Below are positions 35,247 through 44,154 of a stretch of DNA of 64,000 nucleotides, one piece after another. Under the pieces are notes generated by a model that saw only the letters and a list, made by a program, of their open reading frames with translations, searched no databases and was not told the DNA's origin. The stretch comes from Ignavibacteriota bacterium (GTDB lineage Bacteria; Bacteroidota; Ignavibacteria; Ignavibacteriales; Melioribacteraceae), in the NCBI GenBank assembly GCA_016708125.1, contig JADJGF010000001.1, positions 3,184,001 to 3,248,000 of the forward strand, written 5' to 3'. A program made the translations under genes and the position numbers. Within the stretch, counting starts at the first letter, position 1; every line of letters begins with the position of its first letter.

Positions 35247-35840
35247 ATGGTATTACCAAATCAATTAACCACATTAAGAATTATTTTAACTCCAATATTT
35301 CTGTTTTTATTTTTATCTGAAAATCCAATTTTAAAACAAATCTCGTTAGCGGTTTATATTGTTGCTGCAATTACGGATTGGTACGATGGCTGGCTTGCAA
35401 GAAAGTTTAATTATATTACAACTTGGGGAAAATTTATGGATCCGCTTGCAGATAAAATTCTAACTTCTGCAGCTTTTTTCGGATTTGTAATAATCGGAAT
35501 TTTACCTTTGTGGATGGTAATTATTGTTGTGTTCAGAGATTTATTTGTAACCAGTTTAAGGCTTTTTGCCGAGTGGAAGAAAAAAACTTTTACCACAAAT
35601 TATCTTGCTAAAATTAAAACTTTTGTTCAAATGACATTTATTTTCTATTTGCTCATAGTTTTCACTTTAAAAGAAAATCAATTTTTAAAAGAAAATTTTT
35701 CAAATCTTATCGAATATTTAATAAATCAAAACCTAATATATTTTTCAATGTTCGCAATTACTGTTTATACTTTTATAACCGGCGTAATTTATATTTATCA
35801 AAACAGAATTTTGATTAGCAGAATTCTATTTAGAAAATGA
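35247..35840 (+). CDS. pgsA: CDP-diacylglycerol-glycerol-3-phosphate 3-phosphatidyltransferase
   Basis: A 197-residue inner-membrane enzyme with about five membrane helices. The CDP-alcohol phosphotransferase motif is complete: D44...D47-G48...A51-R52...G61...D65...D69 (DWYDGWLARKF, GKFMDPLADK). It makes phosphatidylglycerophosphate. The next gene, pgpA, removes the phosphate and overlaps by four bases (ATGA), so the two steps of phosphatidylglycerol synthesis are coupled. NQLTTLRI near the N-terminus is typical of PgsA. Confidence 0.94.
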   Translation: MVLPNQLTTLRIILTPIFLFLFLSENPILKQISLAVYIVAAITDWYDGWLARKFNYITTWGKFMDPLADKILTSAAFFGFVIIGILPLWMVIIVVFRDLFVTSLRLFAEWKKKTFTTNYLAKIKTFVQMTFIFYLLIVFTLKENQFLKENFSNLIEYLINQNLIYFSMFAITVYTFITGVIYIYQNRILISRILFRK

Positions 35841-36283
35841 ATCAAATAAAAAAAATTATTGGATCCGGTTTTTATACCGGATTCTTACCAAAAGCTCCCG
35901 GAACATTTGGAAGTTTTGCTGCACTTTTTTTTTATTTAATTCCGGGTTTTGAAAATCCAATATTTCTAATTTCAACAATTATTTTTTCAGTTATAATTGG
36001 AATTCCGATTGGAAATTATTTTGAGAAAACTTTTGGCAAAGATCCGCAAATTTTTACTCTTGATGAATTTATCGGAACTTGGATTTCCTTACTTTTCATT
36101 CCCAAAATTTATTATTTCATAATTCCGACTTTCATAATTTGGAGAATTCTTGATATTCTAAAACCTTATCCTGCAAATATTGCAGAAAACATTTCCGGCG
36201 GATTGGGAATTATACTTGACGATATAATTTCTGGAATGTATTCCTTAATAATTATACATATATTTATAACCATATTTTTTTGA
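35837..36283 (+). CDS. pgpA: Phosphatidylglycerophosphatase A
   Basis: A 148-residue integral-membrane phosphatase. GFLPKAPGTFGS near the N-terminus, FTLDEFIGTWISL in the middle and GGLGIILDDIISGMYS at the C-terminus are the PgpA motifs with the acidic metal/phosphate residues. It dephosphorylates phosphatidylglycerophosphate to phosphatidylglycerol, directly after PgsA. Its start overlaps the pgsA stop by four bases. Confidence 0.93.
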   Translation: MNQIKKIIGSGFYTGFLPKAPGTFGSFAALFFYLIPGFENPIFLISTIIFSVIIGIPIGNYFEKTFGKDPQIFTLDEFIGTWISLLFIPKIYYFIIPTFIIWRILDILKPYPANIAENISGGLGIILDDIISGMYSLIIIHIFITIFF

Positions 36284-36298
36284 CAAAATGAGCAGAAT

Positions 36299-37552
36299 AT
36301 GAAAATTCACATTCTAACAATTGGTGATGAAATATTAATTGGTCAAACTCTAAACACAAATGCAGCATTTATCGGAGAATTGTTAAACAATAACAATTAC
36401 ACTATTTCAAGCACTTCAGTTGTTGGTGATAGAACAAATGAAATTGTTGAAGAAATAAATAGAGTTTTAAAAATTAGTGATATTATTTTATGTACCGGCG
36501 GATTAGGTCCAACAAACGATGACGTAACTTTACATGCAATTTCCGAAGTATTTAAAACTGAATTGATAGAAAATGAAGATATTCTAAATGACATAAAATT
36601 ATTTTTTGAAAAAAGGAAAAGAAAATTAACCGATATAAATCGACAGCAAGCTTTAGTTCCAAAAATTGCAAAACCAATTAGAAATACAAATGGAACTGCA
36701 CCGGGAATATGGATTCAAAAAGATAAAAAAATATTTGTCGCAATGCCCGGCGTTCCACTTGAAATGAAAGCAATGATGGTAGATTTTGTACTTCCCAAAA
36801 TTCAAGAATTATTGCCAAGTCAGTTTATAAAAAAACAAACAACTCTTTTAACGACTGGAATTCCGGAATCTTATCTATACGAAGAAATTAAAACTATAGA
36901 GGGAATAATTGAAAAGGAAAATTTAGCTTTTTTGCCAAGTCAATTTGGAGTAAAAATTAGAATTACCGCAATTGATAAAGTTGAATCGGTAGTAAATGAA
37001 AGAATATTTGAAGTTGAGCAGCAAATAAGATCAAAAGTTGGAAGATATATTTACGGAAAAGATAATCAATCCTTAGAAGAAGTTGTTGGAAAATTGTTGA
37101 AAGAACGAGGTCTAACAATTGCAGTTGCCGAATCTTGTACCGGCGGATTAATTAGCAGTAGAATTACAAATGTAAACGGAAGCAGTAAATATTTTGAAAG
37201 ATCCATGATTACCTACAGCAATGGTGCAAAAGTAGAATTATTGGGAATTGATGAAGATTTAATTATGAAATATGGTTCAGTAAGTTTGGAAGTTGCTCGC
37301 TTAATGGCGGAAGGAATTAAAGCCGTAAGCGGAACCGATATTGGTTTAGCTGTAACCGGAATTATGGGACCAACCGGAGCAACTGAAAATAAACCGGTCG
37401 GGTTAGTATTTGTTGGCATTTGTGATGATAAAGTTTGTACAGCAAAAGAATTTAGATTTGGAGATGATAGATTACTGAATAAAGATAGAACCTCTCAAGC
37501 TGCGTTGGAAATGTTGAGAAGAAATTTGTTAGGAATTTCTTATGACCAATAG
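36299..37552 (+). CDS. cinA: CinA-like nicotinamide-nucleotide amidase / ADP-ribose pyrophosphatase protein
   Basis: A 417-residue two-domain protein. The N-terminal MoCF-biosynthesis-like (COG1058) domain has TIGDEILIGQTLNTN, CTGGLGPTNDDVT and AMPGVPLEMKAM. The C-terminal amidase domain (from about residue 260) has VAESCTGGLISSRITNV and VTGIMGPTGATENKPVG. The family hydrolyses NMN to nicotinate mononucleotide in pyridine-nucleotide recycling. Adjacency to recA is widely conserved (cinA-recA), although a competence role is not shown here. It overlaps the next gene by eleven bases. Confidence 0.94.
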   Translation: MKIHILTIGDEILIGQTLNTNAAFIGELLNNNNYTISSTSVVGDRTNEIVEEINRVLKISDIILCTGGLGPTNDDVTLHAISEVFKTELIENEDILNDIKLFFEKRKRKLTDINRQQALVPKIAKPIRNTNGTAPGIWIQKDKKIFVAMPGVPLEMKAMMVDFVLPKIQELLPSQFIKKQTTLLTTGIPESYLYEEIKTIEGIIEKENLAFLPSQFGVKIRITAIDKVESVVNERIFEVEQQIRSKVGRYIYGKDNQSLEEVVGKLLKERGLTIAVAESCTGGLISSRITNVNGSSKYFERSMITYSNGAKVELLGIDEDLIMKYGSVSLEVARLMAEGIKAVSGTDIGLAVTGIMGPTGATENKPVGLVFVGICDDKVCTAKEFRFGDDRLLNKDRTSQAALEMLRRNLLGISYDQ

Positions 37553-38087
37553 ATTATTTGTTGCATATGATTTACCAAATGAAACATTAGAATTTATTAC
37601 AAATAAAAGAGATGAACTTTATAGTTTACCAAATTCGGTAAATTGGGAACCAGATGAAAAATTACACATCACATCAAAATTTTTAGGTGATGTTGGAGAT
37701 TATTTAACTGAATTAATTATTGATAGATTTGAAAATTTGGAATTACATTCAGTAAAATGTGAATTTTCTCAATTTAATTACTTCAAAAAAAATGGGGAAA
37801 TGAAAATTCTTTATGCCGGAATTAAGCAAAATGATGAATTATCGAAAAATCAAAATATAATTGAAAATGAATGCGGATTGCTTGGTTTTGAAAAAGAAAT
37901 TAGAAATTTCAAACCACATTTAACAATTTTGAGAATTAAAGGAAATGAAGATTTAGAAAAATTATATAAATTTGCAAATTTTGAAATTGAACATAGTTTT
38001 ATAATAAATTCGGTTTCGTTAGTTAAAAGTGAATTAAAACCATCTGGTTCGGAATATACAATTCTAAAAAGTTTTAAAATGAAATAA
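37542..38087 (+). CDS. thpR: RNA 2',3'-cyclic phosphodiesterase (2H family)
   Basis: A 181-residue 2H phosphoesterase. Both HxT/S motifs are present: LHITSKFLGD (H42, T44) and PHLTILRI (H126, T128). The family opens 2',3'-cyclic phosphates on RNA ends and was first named as 2'-5' RNA ligase. It sits between cinA and recA, a common order, and precedes recA by ten bases. The start ATG lies inside the cinA 3' end. Confidence 0.9.
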   Translation: MTNRLFVAYDLPNETLEFITNKRDELYSLPNSVNWEPDEKLHITSKFLGDVGDYLTELIIDRFENLELHSVKCEFSQFNYFKKNGEMKILYAGIKQNDELSKNQNIIENECGLLGFEKEIRNFKPHLTILRIKGNEDLEKLYKFANFEIEHSFIINSVSLVKSELKPSGSEYTILKSFKMK

Positions 38088-38097
38088 CGGAGGGCAA

Positions 38098-39135
38098 ATG
38101 GCTGCAGAAAAAGATCCAAGATTAAAAATTCTTGAAGATACAATGTTCAGCATCGAAAAAACTTATGGCAAAGGTGCCATAATGAAATTGGGGGATGGAG
38201 TTGTAAATAAAATAGAATCAATTTCTACAGGTTCGGTAAGTTTGGATTACGCACTTGGAATTGGCGGTGTGCCAAGAGGAAGAATTGTAGAAATTTATGG
38301 ACCGGAATCATCTGGTAAAACTACAGTGTGTTTACATACAATTGCCGAAGCACAAAAGCTTGGCGGAATTGCCGCATTCATTGATGCGGAGCATGCTTTG
38401 GATGTTAATTATGCTCAAAAACTTGGCGTTGATATTAAAAATTTATTAATATCTCAACCAGATTATGGGGAGCAAGCTCTAGAAATTGTTGATACTTTAG
38501 TTAGAAGTAACGCACTTGATATTATTGTAATTGATTCTGTTGCCGCACTTGTACCTCGCTCAGAAATTGAAGGAGAAATGGGCGATGCACAAATGGGTGT
38601 CCAAGCAAGGTTAATGTCACAAGCTTTGAGAAAAATTACCGGAGCTGTAAGCAGATCAAAAACTTGCGTTATATTTACAAATCAATTGAGAAGTAAAATT
38701 GGCGTAATGTTTGGAAGTCCGGAAACTACAACCGGCGGAAACGCACTTAAGTTCTACGCTTCATTAAGATTAGATATTAGAAGAATTGCTGGTTTGAAAA
38801 ATGGTGAAGATGTAATCGGAAGTAGAACAAAAGTAAAAGTTGTAAAAAGTAAAATTGCACCTCCGTTTAAACAAGTTGAATTTGATATTATGTATGATGA
38901 AGGAATTAGTAAAACCGGCGAATTAATAGATTTAGGTGTGGAGCACGGAATTATTAAAAAAGGCGGAGCATGGTTTACTTTTGGCGAAGATAGATTTCAA
39001 GGTAGGGAGCAGTTTAGACTTCAACTTAAAGAAAACCTAACTTTAATGGCAAATTTGGAAAAAGAAGTAAAAGTTAAATTAGGAATGCTGCCTCAAGAAC
39101 AAAAAGAAGTTGTAGAAGAAAAATCTAAAAAATAA
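38098..39135 (+). CDS. recA: Recombinase RecA
   Basis: A 345-residue RecA. Walker A is GPESSGKT at residues 68-75, Walker B is DIIVIDSVAAL, and loop L2 includes TNQLRSKIGVMFGSPETTTGGNALKFY. It mediates strand exchange and coprotease activity in the SOS response. No intein is present. A strong ribosome site CGGAGGG precedes the ATG. I see no clear LexA box in the ten-base gap, so transcription probably comes from further upstream. It shares one base with the recX start. Confidence 0.98.
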   Translation: MAAEKDPRLKILEDTMFSIEKTYGKGAIMKLGDGVVNKIESISTGSVSLDYALGIGGVPRGRIVEIYGPESSGKTTVCLHTIAEAQKLGGIAAFIDAEHALDVNYAQKLGVDIKNLLISQPDYGEQALEIVDTLVRSNALDIIVIDSVAALVPRSEIEGEMGDAQMGVQARLMSQALRKITGAVSRSKTCVIFTNQLRSKIGVMFGSPETTTGGNALKFYASLRLDIRRIAGLKNGEDVIGSRTKVKVVKSKIAPPFKQVEFDIMYDEGISKTGELIDLGVEHGIIKKGGAWFTFGEDRFQGREQFRLQLKENLTLMANLEKEVKVKLGMLPQEQKEVVEEKSKK

Positions 39136-39764
39136 TGATTGTTTCAGAAATTTCTAAAAAGGGAAATTGGGTTAACATTCTTTTTGATAATAATGAATTA
39201 TTTAAAATTCCATATGAATTATTTGTAAAAAATAATCTTTACGTTGATGATGAAATTTCTGAAGATGAATTTTTTAAATTAAAACATCAAACAAATATTT
39301 ATCAAATTAGGCAAAGTTCTTTTAGATATTTAGGATTACGAAATCACAGCAACAATGAATTGAAAATCAAACTTTTAAAAAAAGGTTTTGATAAAAATCT
39401 TATAGAAAATGTTATTATTGAATTAACAAATTCGGGTTTTCTAAACGATAAAATTTTTGCAGAGAATTATTTTCAGTTTCAGATTAGAAAGAAAAAAGGG
39501 AAATTAAAAATTCAATCAGAGTTAATTAAAAAAGGAATTAATAGAGAAATTATTTCTGAAGTTGGAAAAAATTTTGATGAAGATTTTTCTAATGAATCTA
39601 CAGTCTATGAAATTGGGATAAAAAAGTTTAATTCGCTTAAACAGAAAAATAATTCAAATATTCAGATTAAGCAGAAATTATTTGCACATTTAGTTAATAA
39701 AGGATTTACAACTGATTTAATCGGAAAAGCAATTTCAAAAATTATGAAAGAAGATTATGAATAA
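39135..39764 (+). CDS. recX: Regulatory protein RecX
   Basis: A 209-residue RecX with three-helix repeats (RYLGLRNHSNNELKIKLLKKGF, VIIELTNSGFLNDKIFAENYFQ, GKLKIQSELIKKGINREII). It binds inside the RecA filament groove and limits its activity. Placement directly after recA with a one-base stop/start overlap (TAATG) is the usual arrangement. The N-terminal 60 residues form a small beta-rich extension seen in many Bacteroidota RecX proteins. Its end overlaps the next gene by eight bases. Confidence 0.92.
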   Translation: MIVSEISKKGNWVNILFDNNELFKIPYELFVKNNLYVDDEISEDEFFKLKHQTNIYQIRQSSFRYLGLRNHSNNELKIKLLKKGFDKNLIENVIIELTNSGFLNDKIFAENYFQFQIRKKKGKLKIQSELIKKGINREIISEVGKNFDEDFSNESTVYEIGIKKFNSLKQKNNSNIQIKQKLFAHLVNKGFTTDLIGKAISKIMKEDYE

Positions 39765-40926
39765 ATTTGTTGGAGTTGATTATTATAATATTCAAGATTT
39801 ATTAACAGAAGAAGAGAAATTAGTTCAAAATTCTGTTCGAGAATTTGTTGATGAAAAGGTAATTTCGATTATTGAAAAACATTATCAAAATTCAACTTTT
39901 CCAATGGAATTAATTCCGCAGCTTGGTGAATTGGGAGTTTTCGGAATTACACTTCCCGAAGAATTTGGATGCGCAAATCTAAATAATATTTCTTCTGGTT
40001 TAGCAATGCAAGAACTTGAAAGAGGTGATAGCGGTTTACGTAGTTTTGCATCTGTGCAAAGTAGTTTGGTTATGTATCCGATTTATACTTTTGGAAGCGA
40101 AGAACAGAAAAATAAATGGCTTCCTAAATTATCTACCGGAGTAAAAATTGGATGTTTCGGATTGACCGAACCGGATTTTGGTTCAAATCCCGGTGGAATG
40201 ATTACAAACGCAAAAAAAGTTGATGGCGGATATTTATTAAATGGTGCTAAAATGTGGATTACAAACGGAACTTTAGCAGATGTTGCAGTTGTTTGGGCAA
40301 AATTGGATGGTATTGTAAAAGGATTTTTAGTCGAGAAAAATTTTAAGGGATTTTCTGCTCCCGAAATGAAAGGCAAACATTCACTTCGGGCTTCTATAAC
40401 TTCAGAATTAATTTTTCAAGATGTTTTTGTTCCGGAAGAAAATTTGCTTCCAAATTCTAATGGATTGAAATCTCCGCTTATGTGCTTGAATCAAGCAAGA
40501 TTTGGAATTGCTTGGGGAGTTGTTGGTGCAATGATGGCCGTTTATGAATCGGCATTAAATTATGCAAAATCAAGAATTCAGTTTTCAAAACCAATTGCCG
40601 GCTATCAATTAACTCAAAAAAAATTAACAGATATTCTTACTGAAATTACTAAAGCTCAATTATTAAATTATAGATTGGCAAAACTAAAAGACGAAGGAAA
40701 AGTAAAACATACGCAAATTTCTATGGCAAAAAGAAATAATTGTGAAGTTTCGTTAAATGCAGCGAGAATTGCGAGAGAAATTTTTGGAGCAAATGGAATT
40801 TTAGATGAATATCCAATTATGCGACATTCGGCAAATTTAGAAAGTGTAAAAACTTATGAAGGCACACATGAAATGCACACATTAATTATTGGAGAAGATA
40901 TTACGGGAATTTCTGCGTTTGAGTAA
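39757..40926 (+). CDS. Acyl-CoA dehydrogenase, glutaryl-CoA dehydrogenase-like
   Basis: A 389-residue flavoprotein. FGLTEPDFGSNPGGM and MWITNGTLAD are the FAD-binding motifs, SLRASITSELIF is the substrate-binding block, and KTYEGTHEMHTLIIG places the catalytic Glu (E of YEGTHE) in the C-terminal domain, as in glutaryl-CoA dehydrogenases. It oxidises an acyl-CoA and probably feeds an electron-transferring flavoprotein. Short-chain substrates are likely. It overlaps recX by eight bases. A second acyl-CoA dehydrogenase with a different active-site block lies at 52324. Confidence 0.87.
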   Translation: MNKFVGVDYYNIQDLLTEEEKLVQNSVREFVDEKVISIIEKHYQNSTFPMELIPQLGELGVFGITLPEEFGCANLNNISSGLAMQELERGDSGLRSFASVQSSLVMYPIYTFGSEEQKNKWLPKLSTGVKIGCFGLTEPDFGSNPGGMITNAKKVDGGYLLNGAKMWITNGTLADVAVVWAKLDGIVKGFLVEKNFKGFSAPEMKGKHSLRASITSELIFQDVFVPEENLLPNSNGLKSPLMCLNQARFGIAWGVVGAMMAVYESALNYAKSRIQFSKPIAGYQLTQKKLTDILTEITKAQLLNYRLAKLKDEGKVKHTQISMAKRNNCEVSLNAARIAREIFGANGILDEYPIMRHSANLESVKTYEGTHEMHTLIIGEDITGISAFE

Positions 40927-40976
40927 AGAAAATGCCTAAAATGCCTTAAATACTTAAAGTACGAAAATTAAATAAA

Positions 40977-41336
40977 ATGAATAACAAAGTTTTTGCACAA
41001 GAATTAGAAAAAAGAACAAAAGAATTTGCAATAAAAATAATAAATTTATCATCAAAATTACCAAATACAATTGAAACAAAAATCATTCGAAATCAAATTA
41101 ATAAATCCGGAACTTCAATTGGTGCAAATTATAGAGAAGCAAACAGATCAAGAAGTAAAGCAGATTTTTTGAATAAAATAAAAATTTGTGAAAGTGAAGC
41201 TAGCGAAACTCAATATTGGCTTGAAATTATTAATGATTTAAAGTTGTTGAAAACAGAAGAAATAAAATTTGAAATTAAAGAATCATCAGAACTTTTAGCA
41301 ATTTTTACATCTATTAATTCTAAATTAAAATTATAA
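40977..41336 (+). CDS. Four-helix-bundle protein (23S rRNA IVP family)
   Basis: A 119-residue alpha-helical protein. TKEFAIKIINLSSKLPNTIE, RNQINKSGTSIGANYREANR and LNKIKICESEASETQYWLEI are the family blocks first seen in open frames within 23S rRNA intervening sequences. It has no known enzymatic role; some relatives bind RNA or DNA-repair proteins. Short imperfect repeats of the TAAAGTACTT type flank it (about 40944-40962 and 41352-41380), so it may have arrived as a small cassette between the dehydrogenase and guaB. Base use is as AT-rich as its neighbours. Confidence 0.85.
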   Translation: MNNKVFAQELEKRTKEFAIKIINLSSKLPNTIETKIIRNQINKSGTSIGANYREANRSRSKADFLNKIKICESEASETQYWLEIINDLKLLKTEEIKFEIKESSELLAIFTSINSKLKL

Positions 41337-41399
41337 TTTAAATAACTTTTTAACTTTAGTACTTAATGAACTTTAAGTACTTATTTTTCAGAGAAACTT

Positions 41400-42866
41400 A
41401 TGCACATCGATAAAATATTATTTGAAGGATTAACATTTGACGATCTTTTATTAATTCCGGCAAAATCAAATGTATTACCAAGAGAAACAAATTTAGAATC
41501 AATGCTAACAAGAAAGATTAAATTGAATCTACCATTTCTTTCTGCTGCAATGGATACAGTAACAGAATCTAAAATGGCAATTGCAATGGCGGCTCAAGGC
41601 GGAATTGGAATTATTCATAAAAATATGAGTATTGAAAAGCAAGCTGAGGAAGTTGATAAAGTTAAAAGATCAGAAAGCGGAATGATTACGAATCCGATAA
41701 CTTTACTAGCTGATAAAACCGTTGGTGATGCAACAGCATTGATGGAAAAATATCATATAAGCGGAATTCCAATTGTTGATGATAACAATAAATTAATTGG
41801 AATTTTAACAAATAGAGATTTAAGATTTGAGCCAAATTTAAATCTTAAAATTTTTGATATAATGACAAAAAATAATTTACGAACAGCGCCATTAGGAACT
41901 ACTCTTGATCAAGCTGAAAAATTACTTCAAAAATATAAAGTTGAAAAACTTCCCGTCGTTGATGAAAATGGAATTGTTAAAGGTTTAATAACGTTTAAGG
42001 ATATTTCAAAAAAGAAACATCATCCAAATGCGTGTAAAGATGAATTAGGAAGATTAAGAGTCGGAGCTGCCGTTAGTGTTTCTTCTGATACAATGCAAAG
42101 AGTTGACGCATTAGTAAAAGCACACGTTGATGTAATTGTTGTTGATACTGCGCACGGTCATTCGGAAGGAGTTTTAAAAACTGTAAAAAAAATAAAAAAT
42201 ACTTATCCGGAAATTCAATTAATTGCGGGAAATATTGTAACGAAAGAAGCCGCTTGGGAATTAGTCGAAATTGGAGTTGATGCAGTAAAAGTTGGAATTG
42301 GTGCCGGATCAATTTGTACAACAAGAATTATTGCCGGTGTTGGAGTTCCTCAAGTCAGCGCAGTTTTTGAAGTTGCAAAAGCTCTTAAAGGAACCGGAGT
42401 TCCAATAATTGCTGATGGAGGAGTTAAGCAAACCGGTGATGTTGCAAAAGTAATTGCTGCCGGAGCGGATACAGTTATGATGGGAGGAATGTTTGCCGGA
42501 GTTGATGAAACCCCCGGAGAGAAAATTTTATTTGAGGGAAGAAGTTTTAAAATGTACAGAGGAATGGGTTCAATCGGTGCAATGAAACACGGAAGTAAAG
42601 ACAGATATTTTCAAGATATGGAAGACGATATTAAAAAACTTGTTCCCGAAGGAGTTGAAGGTAGAGTTCCATTCAAAGGATCACTTGCTGATACAATTTA
42701 TCAATTTGTCGGTGGATTAAGAGCAGCAATGGGATACTGCGGAGCACTAACAATAGATGATTTCAAAAAGAATGCAAAATTTGTAAAGATTTCAACATCA
42801 GGATTGAGAGAAAGTCATCCGCATGATGTAATTATTACAAAAGAATCTCCAAATTATCATTCATAG
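41400..42866 (+). CDS. guaB: IMP dehydrogenase
   Basis: A 488-residue IMP dehydrogenase. LTFDDLLLIPAKSNVLP opens the barrel, two CBS domains span about residues 93-205 (ISGIPIVDDNNKLIGILTNRDL), and the catalytic Cys306 is in GAGSICTTR. GGMFAGVDETPGE and YRGMGSIGAM give the flap and NAD contacts. It oxidises IMP to XMP, the first committed step of GMP synthesis. CBS domains suggest purine-nucleotide control. A glycosyltransferase gene and purD follow at close spacing. Confidence 0.97.
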   Translation: MHIDKILFEGLTFDDLLLIPAKSNVLPRETNLESMLTRKIKLNLPFLSAAMDTVTESKMAIAMAAQGGIGIIHKNMSIEKQAEEVDKVKRSESGMITNPITLLADKTVGDATALMEKYHISGIPIVDDNNKLIGILTNRDLRFEPNLNLKIFDIMTKNNLRTAPLGTTLDQAEKLLQKYKVEKLPVVDENGIVKGLITFKDISKKKHHPNACKDELGRLRVGAAVSVSSDTMQRVDALVKAHVDVIVVDTAHGHSEGVLKTVKKIKNTYPEIQLIAGNIVTKEAAWELVEIGVDAVKVGIGAGSICTTRIIAGVGVPQVSAVFEVAKALKGTGVPIIADGGVKQTGDVAKVIAAGADTVMMGGMFAGVDETPGEKILFEGRSFKMYRGMGSIGAMKHGSKDRYFQDMEDDIKKLVPEGVEGRVPFKGSLADTIYQFVGGLRAAMGYCGALTIDDFKKNAKFVKISTSGLRESHPHDVIITKESPNYHS

Positions 42867-42873
42867 ATAAAAT

Positions 42874-44154
42874 ATGTTTAAGGTTCTTGTTATTGCATAT
42901 TATTATCCTCCATTAGGATTAAGTGGTGTTCAACGTACGTTGAAATTTACGAAATACCTTTCTCAATATAATTGGCAGCCAACCGTAATTACAACCGGTA
43001 AAATAAGCTATTTTGCTCATGATGAGCAAATGTTGAAAGAAGCTGAAAATTCCAATGTTAGAATAATAAGAACTGAAGCAATTGCTCCCGGTTCGTTATT
43101 CTTCAGGAAAAGCACAATCAAAATGCCTTCTTCTTTTATTCAAGGATTATTTACTAGGATAAGTAAGACTTTTTTTATTCCGGATAACAAAATATTTTGG
43201 GCAAAAAAAGCTTCAAAGATTGCTTCAAAACTTTTAAAGAGTGAAAAATTTGACGCAATTTTTATCACCATTCCTCCATTTTCTTCTGCAGTGGCTTTTA
43301 CAAAATTAAAAGCAAAGTTTGATATTCCCATTTTTGTTGATTACCGTGATGCTTGGTTAACTAATCAATTTCGTTTTTATCCAACGCCAATTCACAGATA
43401 TTTGCATAAAAAGTTAGAATACAATGTTTTAAGAAAAACAGATAGAGTTATTGTTGTTAATAGGAATATTAAAGAAGAACTTTTAACAAATTACCAATTT
43501 CTAAAATTTAGGGATATTGATATTATTCCCCATGGTTATGATCCGGAAGATTTTGAAAATTTGAATCCATATCCGAAAGAGAATAATAAAATGGTAATTT
43601 TATACGCCGGATCTTTTTATGAAGGAATAACTCCAAAATATTTGCTTAAGGCTTTTAAACTATTAACAATTGAAAGACCAGATGTTGCATCAAATATTGA
43701 ATTACATTTTGTTGGACAATTTAAAAGAGAAAATCTCAAAATTGTACAAAATTTGAAATTGGAAAAATTTGTAAAAGAAATTGGCTATCTTACACATTTA
43801 GATACACTTAGAAGAATTATTTCAAGTGATATTTTATGGCTGATGTTACCAAAAAGTGCACGAATGTATAATGTCACACCGGGAAAAATATTTGAATATT
43901 TTGCTTCTGGAAAACCAATCTTTGCAAATTTACCTGAAGGAGTTGCTAAAAGTACAATTACTGAATATAAGGCTTCATTTGTTTCTGAATCAGAAAATTT
44001 GGAGGAAATTAAAAACACACTAATAAAATCTCATGATTTATATATAGAGAATAAACTTCCAATTCCAGATGATGAATTTATAAATAGATTTGACAGATCA
44101 AAATTAACTGAACAATTAGTAAAAATTTTTCAATTTTATTTGAAGACTGAATAA
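42874..44154 (+). CDS. Glycosyltransferase family 4 protein
   Basis: A 426-residue GT-B enzyme. The N-terminal acceptor domain starts LVIAYYYPPLGLSGVQRTLK, where the GVQR loop is typical of family 4. The C-terminal donor domain has MVILYAGSFYEG and PGKIFEYFASGKPIFANLPEG, the E-x7-E nucleotide-sugar segment. It is cytoplasmic or membrane-attached and likely adds a sugar to a cell-surface glycan. It ends one base into the purD start (TAATGA). No other glycan gene is in the window, so donor and acceptor stay unknown. Confidence 0.88.
   Translation: MFKVLVIAYYYPPLGLSGVQRTLKFTKYLSQYNWQPTVITTGKISYFAHDEQMLKEAENSNVRIIRTEAIAPGSLFFRKSTIKMPSSFIQGLFTRISKTFFIPDNKIFWAKKASKIASKLLKSEKFDAIFITIPPFSSAVAFTKLKAKFDIPIFVDYRDAWLTNQFRFYPTPIHRYLHKKLEYNVLRKTDRVIVVNRNIKEELLTNYQFLKFRDIDIIPHGYDPEDFENLNPYPKENNKMVILYAGSFYEGITPKYLLKAFKLLTIERPDVASNIELHFVGQFKRENLKIVQNLKLEKFVKEIGYLTHLDTLRRIISSDILWLMLPKSARMYNVTPGKIFEYFASGKPIFANLPEGVAKSTITEYKASFVSESENLEEIKNTLIKSHDLYIENKLPIPDDEFINRFDRSKLTEQLVKIFQFYLKTE

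Noticed and set aside
40977..41336. 23S rRNA intervening sequence
   Set aside because: There is no rRNA sequence around the four-helix-bundle gene; it is a free-standing gene between metabolic genes.
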